Source: an uncultured Blautia sp. (GTDB taxonomy: Bacteria > Bacillota > Clostridia > Lachnospirales > Lachnospiraceae). Taken from it: a DNA stretch of 54,252 nt. A program made the translations under genes and the position numbers. This document shows positions 25,742-34,556 of the stretch, piece after piece; the first letter of the stretch is position 1, and each line of letters begins with the position of its first letter. The notes beneath the pieces are model-generated. The model searched no databases. It was not told the DNA's origin and saw nothing but the letters and a program-made list of their open reading frames with translations. Where the stretch lies: positions 1 through 54,252 of the forward strand of contig URMH01000016.1 in NCBI GenBank assembly GCA_900549015.1, written 5' to 3'.

Positions 25742-27004
25742 ATGAGTAAAGAGACAGCAAAAGAATTACTGGAATTTATAAGGAAAAGCCCGGCTTCTTT
25801 CCAGGCGGCAGAGGAGATGCGCCGCAGATTTACAGAACATGGCTTTACAGAGCTTGTTGAGGAAGAGAAGTGGAAACTGAAAAAAGGCGGTAATTACTTT
25901 GTTATGAGAAATCATTCTGCGTTTATTGCCTTTTCCATTCCGGAAAAAGGAGCGGATAAATTTCATATCATGGCGAGCCACAGCGATTCTCCTTCCTTTA
26001 AAGTAAAGGAAAATCCGGAAATGAAGGTGGAAAACGCATACATTAAACTGAATGTGGAAAAATACGGAGGAATGCTGATGTCTTCCTGGCTGGATCGTCC
26101 CCTTTCTGTTGCCGGGCGTGTGATGGTACTGGAAGATGGAGAAATCAGAGAAAAACTGGTATCTGTTGACAGGGATATTCTTCTGATCCCGAATCTTGCC
26201 GTTCATATGAACCGGGAGGCAAACGACGGTTACGCGTATAATGCACAGAAGGATATGCTTCCATTATATAGCTGCAGCGAGGGCGATTTTATGGAAATGC
26301 TCGCAAAAGAGGCAGGTGTCTCCAAAGAAGAGATTTTAAGCCACGACCTGTTTTTATATCACAGAACAGAGGGAAGCGTGTGGGGAGAAAAGGACGAATT
26401 TGTTTCAGCACCCCGTCTTGACGATCTGCAGTGCGCGTTTTGTTCCATGCAGGGACTTCTCAAGGCAAAGAGAGAAAATTCGATTGCCGTTCACTGTGTT
26501 CTTGATAATGAGGAAGTGGGAAGCGGCACAAGACAGGGGGCTGCATCTACCTTTTTAAAAGATACGCTGATGCGCATTTATATGGGGCTTGGACATGATT
26601 ATGAGGAATATCTTATGGCGCTTGCAAAAAGCTTCATGATTTCTGCAGATAACGCACACGCGCTTCATCCGAATTTTACAGATAAAACAGACCCGGTAAA
26701 CCGGCCTGTAATTAACGGCGGTATTGTAATTAAATATAACGGAAATCAGAAATACTGCACAGATGCTGTTTCCGCCGCATATTTTAAAGAAATCTGCAAA
26801 AAGGCAGACGTGCCGTTCCAGACCTTTGTAAACCGTTCCGATATGGCGGGAGGATCCACTCTTGGAAATATTTCAGGAACACAGGTGGCAGTAAAAGCAG
26901 TTGATATAGGAATTGCCCAGCTTGCCATGCACTCTTCTTATGAAACGTCAGGGGTGCAGGATACAGAGCGTCTGATAGAGGCAGTAAAAGTATTTTTTGC
27001 ATAA
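25742..27004 (+). CDS. apeB: M18 family aminopeptidase
   Basis: A 420-residue dinuclear zinc aminopeptidase of the M18 (aspartyl aminopeptidase-like) family. ASHSDSPSFKVK near residue 80 carries the first metal histidine and aspartate. SAPRLDDL near 223 has the bridging aspartate, DNEEVGSG near 258 the catalytic and metal glutamates, and HALHPN near 304 and MHSSYE near 397 further histidines. It acts in the cytoplasm on peptide N-termini, with a family preference for acidic residues. It leads a closely spaced run of genes up to 31858, with 20 bases to the next. Confidence 0.9.
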   Translation: MSKETAKELLEFIRKSPASFQAAEEMRRRFTEHGFTELVEEEKWKLKKGGNYFVMRNHSAFIAFSIPEKGADKFHIMASHSDSPSFKVKENPEMKVENAYIKLNVEKYGGMLMSSWLDRPLSVAGRVMVLEDGEIREKLVSVDRDILLIPNLAVHMNREANDGYAYNAQKDMLPLYSCSEGDFMEMLAKEAGVSKEEILSHDLFLYHRTEGSVWGEKDEFVSAPRLDDLQCAFCSMQGLLKAKRENSIAVHCVLDNEEVGSGTRQGAASTFLKDTLMRIYMGLGHDYEEYLMALAKSFMISADNAHALHPNFTDKTDPVNRPVINGGIVIKYNGNQKYCTDAVSAAYFKEICKKADVPFQTFVNRSDMAGGSTLGNISGTQVAVKAVDIGIAQLAMHSSYETSGVQDTERLIEAVKVFFA

Positions 27005-27024
27005 CAGAAACAGGAGGGATAAAT

Positions 27025-27381
27025 ATGACATTATTTTTAGAATATCCAAAATGTACCACATGTAAAAAGGCGAAAGCCTGGCTTATGGAAAACGGTGTGG
27101 AATTTACAGACCGCCACATTGTGGAAGAGAATCCAACAGAAGAAGAGCTGAAAGAGTGGATCGGAAAAAGCGGGCTTCCGTTAAAACGTTTCTTTAATAC
27201 AAGTGGAGTGAAATACAGAGAGCTGGGATTAAAGGACAAATTAAACGACATGACAGAGGAGGAGCAGACTGCTCTTCTGGCAACAGACGGAATGCTTGTA
27301 AAAAGACCCCTTTTAATAGGAGAAGACTTTGTAATTCCGGGATTTAAGGAAGCTGCATGGAAAGAAGCTCTGAATAAATAA
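27025..27381 (+). CDS. ArsC/Spx-family thioredoxin-fold protein
   Basis: A 118-residue member of the arsenate reductase-related family (YffB/Spx-like). CTTCKKAKAWL near residue 11 holds the redox cysteine pair, and LLVKRPLL sits near residue 93. Full length for the family. It lacks any neighbouring ars genes, and Spx-type regulators usually have a CxxC and an RNA polymerase contact region, so reductase versus regulator cannot be decided. It lies 20 bases after apeB and 20 before the flavodiiron gene, suggesting a link to oxidative stress. Confidence 0.8.
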   Translation: MTLFLEYPKCTTCKKAKAWLMENGVEFTDRHIVEENPTEEELKEWIGKSGLPLKRFFNTSGVKYRELGLKDKLNDMTEEEQTALLATDGMLVKRPLLIGEDFVIPGFKEAAWKEALNK

Positions 27382-27401
27382 CAGAAAGAGAGGAAAGCGA
27401 C

Positions 27402-29927
27402 ATGAAGACACTGGAACTGAAAGATGGTTTTTACTGGGCAGGGATTGTAGACGACAGTCTGCGCGTGTTTGACATCATTATGTATACGGAGTTTGGAACA
27501 ACGTATAATTCCTATGTATGGAAAACAGGAGATAAAACCATTCTGTTTGAAACGGCAAAAGGCAAATGCTTTGACGAGTATCTTGATAAGTTAAAAGAAA
27601 TCATTGATGTGACAAAAATCGACTATCTTGTAGTGAGCCATACAGAGCCGGACCACGCAGGAAGCATTGAGATGCTTCTTGATTACAGCCCGCAGATGAA
27701 AGTGATCGCAACCGGCTGTGCCATCGGATTTTTAAAGGAGATCGTAAACCGGGATTTCTGTGCCATTGCAGTGAAGGACAATCAGGAAATGGTGATTGGA
27801 GGAAAAACTCTGAAATTTATGATCGTGCCAAATCTCCATTGGCCGGATACGATGTACACTTACATTGAGGAAGAAGGCATTCTCGTAACCTGCGATTCCT
27901 TCGGCTCTCATTATGGTTTCCAGGACGTTCTTGTAAGTAAGGTAGAGAACAGGGACGATTACATGAAGGCTGCAAAATATTACTTTGACTGTATTATCGG
28001 ACCGTTTAAGCCATATATGTTAAAGGCTTTAAAAAGAGTAAGAGATCTCTCTGTTTCCATGATTTGTCCGGGACATGGACCGGTTCTCGATGAAAGAATC
28101 CAGGAAATGTACGATACGTATGAAGACTGGTGTACTGTCATCAATCCAAATAAGAAAAAGACAGTTGTGATTCCTTATGTAAGCGCTTACGGCTATACTG
28201 CCCAGCTTGCAGAAAAAATTGCAGAGGGCATCAGAAACAGCGGAGATGTGGACGTGCGCTGCTACGATATGGTAGAGGCAGATCAGGCGAAGGTGCTGGA
28301 AGAAATCGGTTTTGCAGACGGACTTCTTTTTGGTACTCCTACTATCGTGGGAGAGGCGTTAAAGCCAATCTGGGATCTTACAACTTCTATTTTTGCAGGC
28401 ACACATGGTGGAAAACTTGCAAGTGCGTTTGGAAGCTATGGCTGGAGCGGAGAGGGTGTTCCACACATCATGGAGCGTTTAAAACAGCTTAAAATGAAGG
28501 TGACGGACAGCTTCCGTGTGCGCTTTAAGCCAAGTGAGGTGCAGCTTCTTGACGCTTACGAATATGGCTATAATTTCGGCTGCATTCTTCAGGAAAAAGA
28601 GAATCCAAAGAAAACAGGAGCACGTACACTTGTAAAATGTCTTGTCTGCGGCGAAATTTTTGATTCCTCCCTTGACATCTGCCCGGTCTGCGGTGTTGGA
28701 CGGGAGAACTTTGTACCGTATGAAAAAGAAGAAACTTCTTTCAGAAAAGATTCAGACGAGTTTTATGTAATTCTCGGAAACGGAGCGGCAGGTTTAAGCG
28801 CTGCAAAGGCAATCCGTGAGCGTGACCTTACCGGTTCCGTAATTATGATCTCCAACGAGCCGTATTCCACATACAACCGTCCGATGCTTACAAAGGCTCT
28901 TGCTGCAGGACTCAAAGCGGAGGAAATTGCAGTGGAAGAAGAAAGCTGGTATAAAGAAAACAACATTCACCAGATTCTCGGAAAAGAAGTAAAAGCTATC
29001 CATGAGAAAGAAAAAGAAGTGGAGCTTTCTGACGGCACAAAACTGAAATATACAAAACTGATTTACGCTCTCGGTTCCGAGTGCTTTGTTCCGCCAATTC
29101 CGGGAGCAGACAGAGAAGGTGTGATCGCGATCCGCCGTATGTCTGATATTGAGAAAATTGAGTCTATACTGGAGCGCGTGGATCATGTAGTCGTAATTGG
29201 CGGCGGCGTACTTGGACTGGAGGCTGCCTGGGAACTCAGGAAACTGAAAAAAGAGGTGACAGTTCTTGAGCTTGCTCCGCAGATCATGGGACGTCAGCTT
29301 GATGGAGCTGCAAGCGAAATGCTGGTAAATATCAGCGAGGCGGCAGGAATTTCTATTCATACAGGCGTACAGATTTCTGAAATTACAGGAGGATCATCTG
29401 CAGAGGGAGTTGCCCTTTCTGACGGAAGAACATTCCCGGCAGAGCTCGTTATTATTTCCGCTGGCGTTCGTGCCAATACAGCCCTTGCAGGTGCAGCAGG
29501 CGTGGAAGTAAACAGAGGGATCCTTGTAAATGCAAATATGGAAACAAGCGTGGAAAATATTTATGCATGTGGAGACTGTGCAGAATTTGAAGGCATCAAT
29601 TACGCAATATGGCCGCAGGCGCTGGAGCAGGGAGAAACTGCAGGTGCAAATGCAGCGGGAGAAAAGAAAGAATATACGACTGTTTCCGCAGGTCTTTCCT
29701 TCCACGGAATGAATACTTCTCTTTATGCGATCGGCGACAACGGAAAAGACAGCGCAAAAAAATACCGTACAGCAGAATTTAAAGACGAAGTGAGAAAACA
29801 GTACGAAAAATATTACTTCTTTAATAACCGTCTCTGCGGCGCGATTTTAATTGGGGATACCTCTAAAATGGCTAAAGTGACAGAGGCAGTGGAAAAAAAG
29901 AAAACATTTCAGGAGTTTTTTGCCTGA
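27402..29927 (+). CDS. Flavodiiron protein-rubredoxin-NADH:rubredoxin oxidoreductase fusion
   Basis: An 841-residue fused electron-transfer chain that reduces oxygen (or NO) in the cytoplasm of anaerobes. Residues 1-250 are the metallo-beta-lactamase-like diiron domain with HTEPDHAG near residue 80. Residues about 253-395 are a flavodoxin domain with FMN loops. Residues about 405-435 are a rubredoxin with CLVCG and CPVCG. Residues about 445-841 are an NAD(P)H oxidoreductase with GNGAAGLSAAK near 450, GGGVLGLEAA near 600 and a CGDCAEF FAD motif near 725. In many species these are separate proteins. AGAGAGG precedes the ATG. Confidence 0.92.
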   Translation: MKTLELKDGFYWAGIVDDSLRVFDIIMYTEFGTTYNSYVWKTGDKTILFETAKGKCFDEYLDKLKEIIDVTKIDYLVVSHTEPDHAGSIEMLLDYSPQMKVIATGCAIGFLKEIVNRDFCAIAVKDNQEMVIGGKTLKFMIVPNLHWPDTMYTYIEEEGILVTCDSFGSHYGFQDVLVSKVENRDDYMKAAKYYFDCIIGPFKPYMLKALKRVRDLSVSMICPGHGPVLDERIQEMYDTYEDWCTVINPNKKKTVVIPYVSAYGYTAQLAEKIAEGIRNSGDVDVRCYDMVEADQAKVLEEIGFADGLLFGTPTIVGEALKPIWDLTTSIFAGTHGGKLASAFGSYGWSGEGVPHIMERLKQLKMKVTDSFRVRFKPSEVQLLDAYEYGYNFGCILQEKENPKKTGARTLVKCLVCGEIFDSSLDICPVCGVGRENFVPYEKEETSFRKDSDEFYVILGNGAAGLSAAKAIRERDLTGSVIMISNEPYSTYNRPMLTKALAAGLKAEEIAVEEESWYKENNIHQILGKEVKAIHEKEKEVELSDGTKLKYTKLIYALGSECFVPPIPGADREGVIAIRRMSDIEKIESILERVDHVVVIGGGVLGLEAAWELRKLKKEVTVLELAPQIMGRQLDGAASEMLVNISEAAGISIHTGVQISEITGGSSAEGVALSDGRTFPAELVIISAGVRANTALAGAAGVEVNRGILVNANMETSVENIYACGDCAEFEGINYAIWPQALEQGETAGANAAGEKKEYTTVSAGLSFHGMNTSLYAIGDNGKDSAKKYRTAEFKDEVRKQYEKYYFFNNRLCGAILIGDTSKMAKVTEAVEKKKTFQEFFA

Positions 29928-29939
29928 TAAAGGAGTGTC

Positions 29940-30809
29940 ATGACAAAAAACCTTGGATATAAAGGAAAATTCTCAGAGTATACAGATGAGCTTTTAAGGC
30001 TGAGACGCCATTTTCATCAGCATCCGGAGCTTGCTTTTCAGGAAAAAGAAACTTCTTCCTTTATTCAGTCTTATATGGAGAAACTGGGGTATGCGCTTCC
30101 CATAGAGGAGAAAGACAGCTTCCCTGTTTCTGTACGCTTTCTTTTTGAGCCGGCGGAGGAGATTGGAGAAGGCGCTGCCCGAATGATCGAAGCAGGGGCG
30201 CTTGACGGCGCGGATGCGTTTCTTATGTTTCACTATGCGGGAGACGAAAGCTTTGGAATGACGGTGCATGAAGGGCAGGCGTCCTCCATGATTGGCGGAA
30301 TGGAAATCCATATTCACGGAAAATCCAGTCACTGGTGTGAGGCAGAAAAGGGCATAGATGCCATTTACGGAGCTTCTGTAGCTGCAAAGGCGATCTGTGA
30401 GCTGAACCGGGATTATAAAGGCAGAGGAAAAGCTCTGATTGGAATCGGGAGTATTCACGGCGGCGAATATGCAAATATCATTGCAGATCATGTAGTGATG
30501 AAAGGGAACATACGCGCGTGCAGAGAAGAAGATTATCGCAGACTTCAAAAAGGTCTGAGAGATATTCTGAAAAAAACAGAAGAAGAGACAGGGACAGAGG
30601 GGGAGGAGGAGCTTTTTCTCTCCGGAGATAATGCCTACCGGTATTTTCAGAAGGTAAAGGGTGTTTTTGCTGTATTTCTGGCAGGGCTTGAAGAGGAAAA
30701 CTATCCCCTTCATCATTCGAAGTTTCAGATTGATGAAGCAGTCCTTCCATACAGTGTGGAAGCTCTTTATGAAATCATAAAAGAAGCGGGAAGAAAGGAA
30801 CTCATATGA
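29940..30809 (+). CDS. M20D amidohydrolase-like protein with missing metal-binding segment
   Basis: A 289-residue protein related to N-acyl-amino-acid amidohydrolases, which are usually near 380-390 residues. The start (LRRHFHQHPELAFQEKE, residues 19-35) and the middle (FEPAEEIGEGA near 64) match the family. Between them about 85-90 residues are missing, including the HACGHDGH block that supplies two metal ligands; only ALPIEE remains of the RADxDALPIEE region. The dimerisation domain and C-terminal HHSKFQIDE are kept. The frame is intact. It may be inactive or an assembly artefact. It overlaps the next gene by four bases. Confidence 0.75.
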   Translation: MTKNLGYKGKFSEYTDELLRLRRHFHQHPELAFQEKETSSFIQSYMEKLGYALPIEEKDSFPVSVRFLFEPAEEIGEGAARMIEAGALDGADAFLMFHYAGDESFGMTVHEGQASSMIGGMEIHIHGKSSHWCEAEKGIDAIYGASVAAKAICELNRDYKGRGKALIGIGSIHGGEYANIIADHVVMKGNIRACREEDYRRLQKGLRDILKKTEEETGTEGEEELFLSGDNAYRYFQKVKGVFAVFLAGLEEENYPLHHSKFQIDEAVLPYSVEALYEIIKEAGRKELI

Positions 30810-31858
30810 AATACGGAAAAATACGCATAGAAGATGGATACCTGATTTTTACAAAACATATGATGATGAATAATCTTCCCTGCAGAGATATACTCTGGGC
30901 ATATATGCGGCGGGAGGGAATGGACGGTGTGGAAGAACGCCAGCTCATTTCCAATTATCTTGTCATTGTTACAAGAAGAAGAAAACGCTATAAATTCGAT
31001 ATGACAGAGCGGGAAGTACAGGAGTGTATCCGGCTTTTAAAGGTTCTGAACCCGGAAATGGCGGTGGGCTTTCCAAAAGGAGGAAGACTCCCTCTTCAAA
31101 ACTTATGGAATACCAGGGATCTGGGGGCGATCATTACAGAAGATGAGCGCCATATTCTTCCGAGAAGACTTTTGCGAAGCGGGGATCTGTATCATCTTTC
31201 TCTGGCAGACCAGAAGGCACTCTGTGAGGAATACCGTCTGACAAAGGTGATCGATCTTCGGACAGAGGCAGAGGCAAAGGAGCGTCCGGATACCGTTTTG
31301 CCGGGAGTGGAGTATTACCGCATTCCCATTTTGGATGAACCTCGTCCCGGCATTACACATATCCGGGATATGGACCGGGAATTTTTGAAAAATCAGAAGG
31401 AACCGGAAAAATGCATGGAAAACATATATGAGGAAATTTTAAATGACCAGTATTCTGTGAAGCAGTACGCCCGTTTTGTAGATGTTCTTCTTCATCACGA
31501 AAACGGCGCTGTTTTGTGGCACTGCAGTACAGGAAAAGATCTGACCGGAATTGCTGCGGCAATCCTTCTCTGCGCGCTTGGCGTTTCCGGAAATGAAATC
31601 CGGGAAGATTACAGAAGAACAGACAGTTGTCTGGAAAAAGAGAAAATTTATACCATGCGTTTCCTGGAAAGCTGCCCGGATACGGGAAAACGGGAAACAA
31701 AAAATGCAGAGGTGTTTTTTGCCACAGAGCAGCAGTGGCTCGACAGGGCGTTTGCCGCTCTGGAAAAAAATTACGGTTCCGTGGAACAGTTTTTAAAAAA
31801 AGGCTTATATTTAACGCCGAAAGCCCAGGAAGAACTCAGAACAAAGTATCTGATATGA
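30806..31858 (+). CDS. Tyrosine phosphatase-like protein with altered catalytic motif
   Basis: A 350-residue protein. The first ~90 residues look like a PH/YcxB-type domain; residues about 100-345 match the bacterial tyrosine phosphatase family (Y_phosphatase3). NLWNTRDLGAI near 103, RLLRSGDLYHLS near 123 and VIDLRTEAE near 148 are typical. The signature should read HCx5R, as in HCSAGKDRTG, but here it reads HCSTGKDLTG, with Leu246 (CTG, 31541-31543) where the phosphate-binding arginine belongs. One base change from CGG would do this. It may be a pseudophosphatase. ATG overlaps the preceding stop. Confidence 0.78.
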   Translation: MKYGKIRIEDGYLIFTKHMMMNNLPCRDILWAYMRREGMDGVEERQLISNYLVIVTRRRKRYKFDMTEREVQECIRLLKVLNPEMAVGFPKGGRLPLQNLWNTRDLGAIITEDERHILPRRLLRSGDLYHLSLADQKALCEEYRLTKVIDLRTEAEAKERPDTVLPGVEYYRIPILDEPRPGITHIRDMDREFLKNQKEPEKCMENIYEEILNDQYSVKQYARFVDVLLHHENGAVLWHCSTGKDLTGIAAAILLCALGVSGNEIREDYRRTDSCLEKEKIYTMRFLESCPDTGKRETKNAEVFFATEQQWLDRAFAALEKNYGSVEQFLKKGLYLTPKAQEELRTKYLI

Positions 31859-31896
31859 AAAAATTCATAAAAAAGTCTGTTTTTTTGAAAAAATAA

Positions 31897-31926
31897 CCCC
31901 CCTACGGGCTTGTAGGGGGGATTTTT
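31897..31926 (+). terminator. Strong terminator before ABC importer operon
   Basis: CCCCCCTA (31897-31904) pairs with TAGGGGGG (31913-31920), followed by ATTTTT. It closes the 25742-31858 gene run. Confidence 0.88.
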
Positions 31927-31938
31927 CCCCTTTATAAT
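31910..31938 (+). promoter_or_regulatory. Candidate promoter of ABC importer operon
   Basis: TATAAT (31933-31938) is a perfect -10 box. A weak -35 TTGTAG (31910-31915) at 17 bases falls within the stem of the preceding terminator, so the two elements overlap. Confidence 0.5.
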
Positions 31939-31969
31939 GGAGAAAGTTCAAAGAAGGAGGACTTTACAA

Positions 31970-33559
31970 ATGAAGTTAAAAAAAGTGACAGGTTTTATCA
32001 GTGCGCTGGCGCTGGCAGCATCTCTTCTTATTATGCCGTCCGCAAGAGTACAGGCAGGAGCGGAGGATTCCTCTGTTGTTGTTACCATGCCGACTACATC
32101 AGAGCCGGAATCCGGATTTGATCCCGCATACGGCTGGGGAGCAGGAGAGCACGTACATGAGCCGCTCATTCAGAGCACCCTTGTGCGCACAACAGAAGAC
32201 CTGAAAATTGAAAACGACCTGGCAACGGAGTATTCCTGCAGTGAAGATAAGCTGACATGGACAGTAAAAATCCGTGACGATGTAAAATTCACAGACGGAG
32301 AGCCGCTTACCGCGCAGGACGTCGCTTTTACATACAATACCTGCAGAGATGAAAGTACAGTCAATGACTTCACCATGTTAAAAGAGGCGGTTGCAGTAGA
32401 CGATACCACTGTGGAATTTCATATGAACGAGCCGTATTCCATCTGGCCGTACACAATGGCGATTGTGGGAATCGTGCCGGAACACGCTTACAGCGAGACA
32501 TACGGACAGAATCCAATCGGTTCCGGACGTTACATTATGAAGCAGTGGGATAAGGGGCAGCAGGTAATCTTTGAGGCAAATCCGGATTACTACGGAGAGG
32601 AGCCGAAGATCAAAAAACTGACGGTTCTCTTTATGGAAGAAGATGCGGCTCTTGCAGCAGCTATGGCAGGGCAGGCAGACGTTGCCCACACAGCCGCTTC
32701 CTACAGCGACCAGGAAATCGAAGGGTACAGCCTGATGCGTGTAGATACAGTGGATAACAGAGGATTTAATCTTCCCGTAACAGAACCGGAAGAAAAAGAC
32801 GGCATTGTTTACGGAAATTCCCTGACTTCCGATGTGAATGTGCGCCGTGCCATCAACCTTGCCATTGACAGAGAAGAAATGATTGACAACGTATTAAACG
32901 GTTACGGAACGGTTGCATACAGCGTATGTGATAAAATGCCGTGGTATAATGATGAAGCAGTGACAGAATACGATCTGGAAGCGGCAAAGGCTCTTATGGA
33001 CGAGGCAGGCTGGACAGAGGGCAAAGACGGTATCCGTGAAAAAGACGGAGAAAAAGCAGAGCTGACTCTTATGTTCAGCAATGGAGATTCTGTACGCCAG
33101 GCGCTTGCAGAAGATACGGCAAATCAGCTTCGCGAGCTTGGAATCGAAGTGAAAACAGAAGGCGTAGGCTGGGATACTGCATACGACCGCGCACAGTCCG
33201 AACCGCTTATGTGGGGCTGGGGCGCACATACGCCAATGGAGCTTTACAACATTTATCATTCTATGGAGGACACAGGACTTGCCCAGTATTCTCCATATGC
33301 AAATGAGACAGTAGATAAATATATGGACGAAGCTCTGGAAAGTGACAATCTGGAAGAATCTTATGAGCTCTGGAAAAAAGCACAGTGGGATGGTACAACC
33401 GGTATTACACAGGACGGTGATATTCCGTGGATCTGGCTTTGTAATGTCGATCATCTCTATTTCGTTCGCGATGGTCTTGCTGTGGCAGACCAGAAAATCC
33501 ACCCGCACGGACACGGCTGGTCTATTGTAAATAACATTGATGAATGGGAATGGGAGTAA
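31970..33559 (+). CDS. Opp/Nik-type ABC transporter substrate-binding protein
   Basis: A 529-residue family 5 extracellular solute-binding protein (peptide/nickel type). ATG at 31970 has AAGGAGG before it. Residues 1-30 form a signal peptide ending near VQAGAED, with no lipobox cysteine, unlike most Gram-positive binding proteins. The mature part shows FDPAYGWG, DDVKFTDGEPLTAQDV, PIGSGRY and DNRGFNLP, similar to a subgroup often labelled nickel or dipeptide binding. The actual ligand cannot be told. Two permeases and two ATPases follow at once, so this is a complete importer. Confidence 0.85.
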   Translation: MKLKKVTGFISALALAASLLIMPSARVQAGAEDSSVVVTMPTTSEPESGFDPAYGWGAGEHVHEPLIQSTLVRTTEDLKIENDLATEYSCSEDKLTWTVKIRDDVKFTDGEPLTAQDVAFTYNTCRDESTVNDFTMLKEAVAVDDTTVEFHMNEPYSIWPYTMAIVGIVPEHAYSETYGQNPIGSGRYIMKQWDKGQQVIFEANPDYYGEEPKIKKLTVLFMEEDAALAAAMAGQADVAHTAASYSDQEIEGYSLMRVDTVDNRGFNLPVTEPEEKDGIVYGNSLTSDVNVRRAINLAIDREEMIDNVLNGYGTVAYSVCDKMPWYNDEAVTEYDLEAAKALMDEAGWTEGKDGIREKDGEKAELTLMFSNGDSVRQALAEDTANQLRELGIEVKTEGVGWDTAYDRAQSEPLMWGWGAHTPMELYNIYHSMEDTGLAQYSPYANETVDKYMDEALESDNLEESYELWKKAQWDGTTGITQDGDIPWIWLCNVDHLYFVRDGLAVADQKIHPHGHGWSIVNNIDEWEWE

Positions 33560-33563
33560 GAGT

Positions 33564-34556
33564 TTGGTTAAAAAGAATGTGACATCATTGATGAAGAATT
33601 TTGTGAGAATGATTTTACTTCTCTTTGCAGTCAGCATTGTTACATTTGCCCTTGTTTCCGCCTCCCCCATTGACCCTTTGCAGGCCAATGTGGGGCAGGC
33701 TGCCCTGGGCAGCATGAGCGAGGCGCAGAAAGAAAAACTTCGTTCTTACTGGGGTGTGGACACCCCGCCGGTTCAGAGATACCTGAACTGGGCAAAGGAT
33801 TTTATAAAAGGAGATATGGGAACTTCCCTTGTATACCGCCAGCCGGTTGCAAAGGTCATTGCAGTAAAGCTTGGAAATTCCCTGTTTCTCATGGGACTCG
33901 CCTGGATCATATCCGGGCTTTTGGGATTTCTTCTGGGAGTTCTCGCAGGCGTATTTAAAGGAAAGCCCATAGATAAGGCGATTAAGGGATATTCCCTTGT
34001 GATCGCAAGCACACCGGCATTCTGGCTTGCCCTCCTCCTTCTGATCGTATTTGGGGTATGGCTCCGTGTGCTTCCAATTGGATTAAGCGTACCCATCGGT
34101 GTGGAGGCAAGCGGCGTTACCTTTCTTGACCGTGTGCGCCACGCTATTTTGCCTGCTCTTACTTTGAGCATTACCGGTGTTTCCAATATTGCGCTTCACA
34201 CAAGAGAAAAAATGATCGACATTATGGAAAGCGATTATGTGCTGTTCGCAAGAGCGAGAGGGGAAAGCATCTGGAGCATTGTGTGTCATCATGGCCTTCG
34301 AAACGTCCTTCTTCCTGCCATGACGCTGCAGTTTGCTTCAATCAGCGAGATCATAGGCGGTTCCGTTTTAGTAGAGCAGGTATTTTCCTATCCCGGACTT
34401 GGGCAGGCGGCTGTGTCTGCGGGAACGGGAAGCGACGTGCCCCTTTTGATGGGAATTACCCTCATCACCGCAGCCATTGTATTTATGGGCAACTTTATTG
34501 CGAACCTTCTTTACGGAACAGTAGATCCCAGGATCCGGAAGGGAGGCGCGCGATGA
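33564..34556 (+). CDS. ABC importer permease (DppB/NikB type)
   Basis: A 330-residue inner-membrane permease with about six helices and the conserved EAA-type cytoplasmic loop (ARGESIWSIVCHHGLRNVLLP near residue 230). TTG at 33564 has GGGAG seven bases before it, four bases after the binding-protein stop; ATG at 33537 would overlap that gene and has no ribosome site, so the start is only probable. It ends in an ATGA overlap with the second permease. Confidence 0.85.
   Translation: MVKKNVTSLMKNFVRMILLLFAVSIVTFALVSASPIDPLQANVGQAALGSMSEAQKEKLRSYWGVDTPPVQRYLNWAKDFIKGDMGTSLVYRQPVAKVIAVKLGNSLFLMGLAWIISGLLGFLLGVLAGVFKGKPIDKAIKGYSLVIASTPAFWLALLLLIVFGVWLRVLPIGLSVPIGVEASGVTFLDRVRHAILPALTLSITGVSNIALHTREKMIDIMESDYVLFARARGESIWSIVCHHGLRNVLLPAMTLQFASISEIIGGSVLVEQVFSYPGLGQAAVSAGTGSDVPLLMGITLITAAIVFMGNFIANLLYGTVDPRIRKGGAR

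Noticed and set aside
34283..34552. Longer N-terminus for the second permease
   Set aside because: It overlaps the first permease in another frame and is arginine/histidine-rich nonsense; GGGAGG and the ATGA overlap fix the start at 34553.
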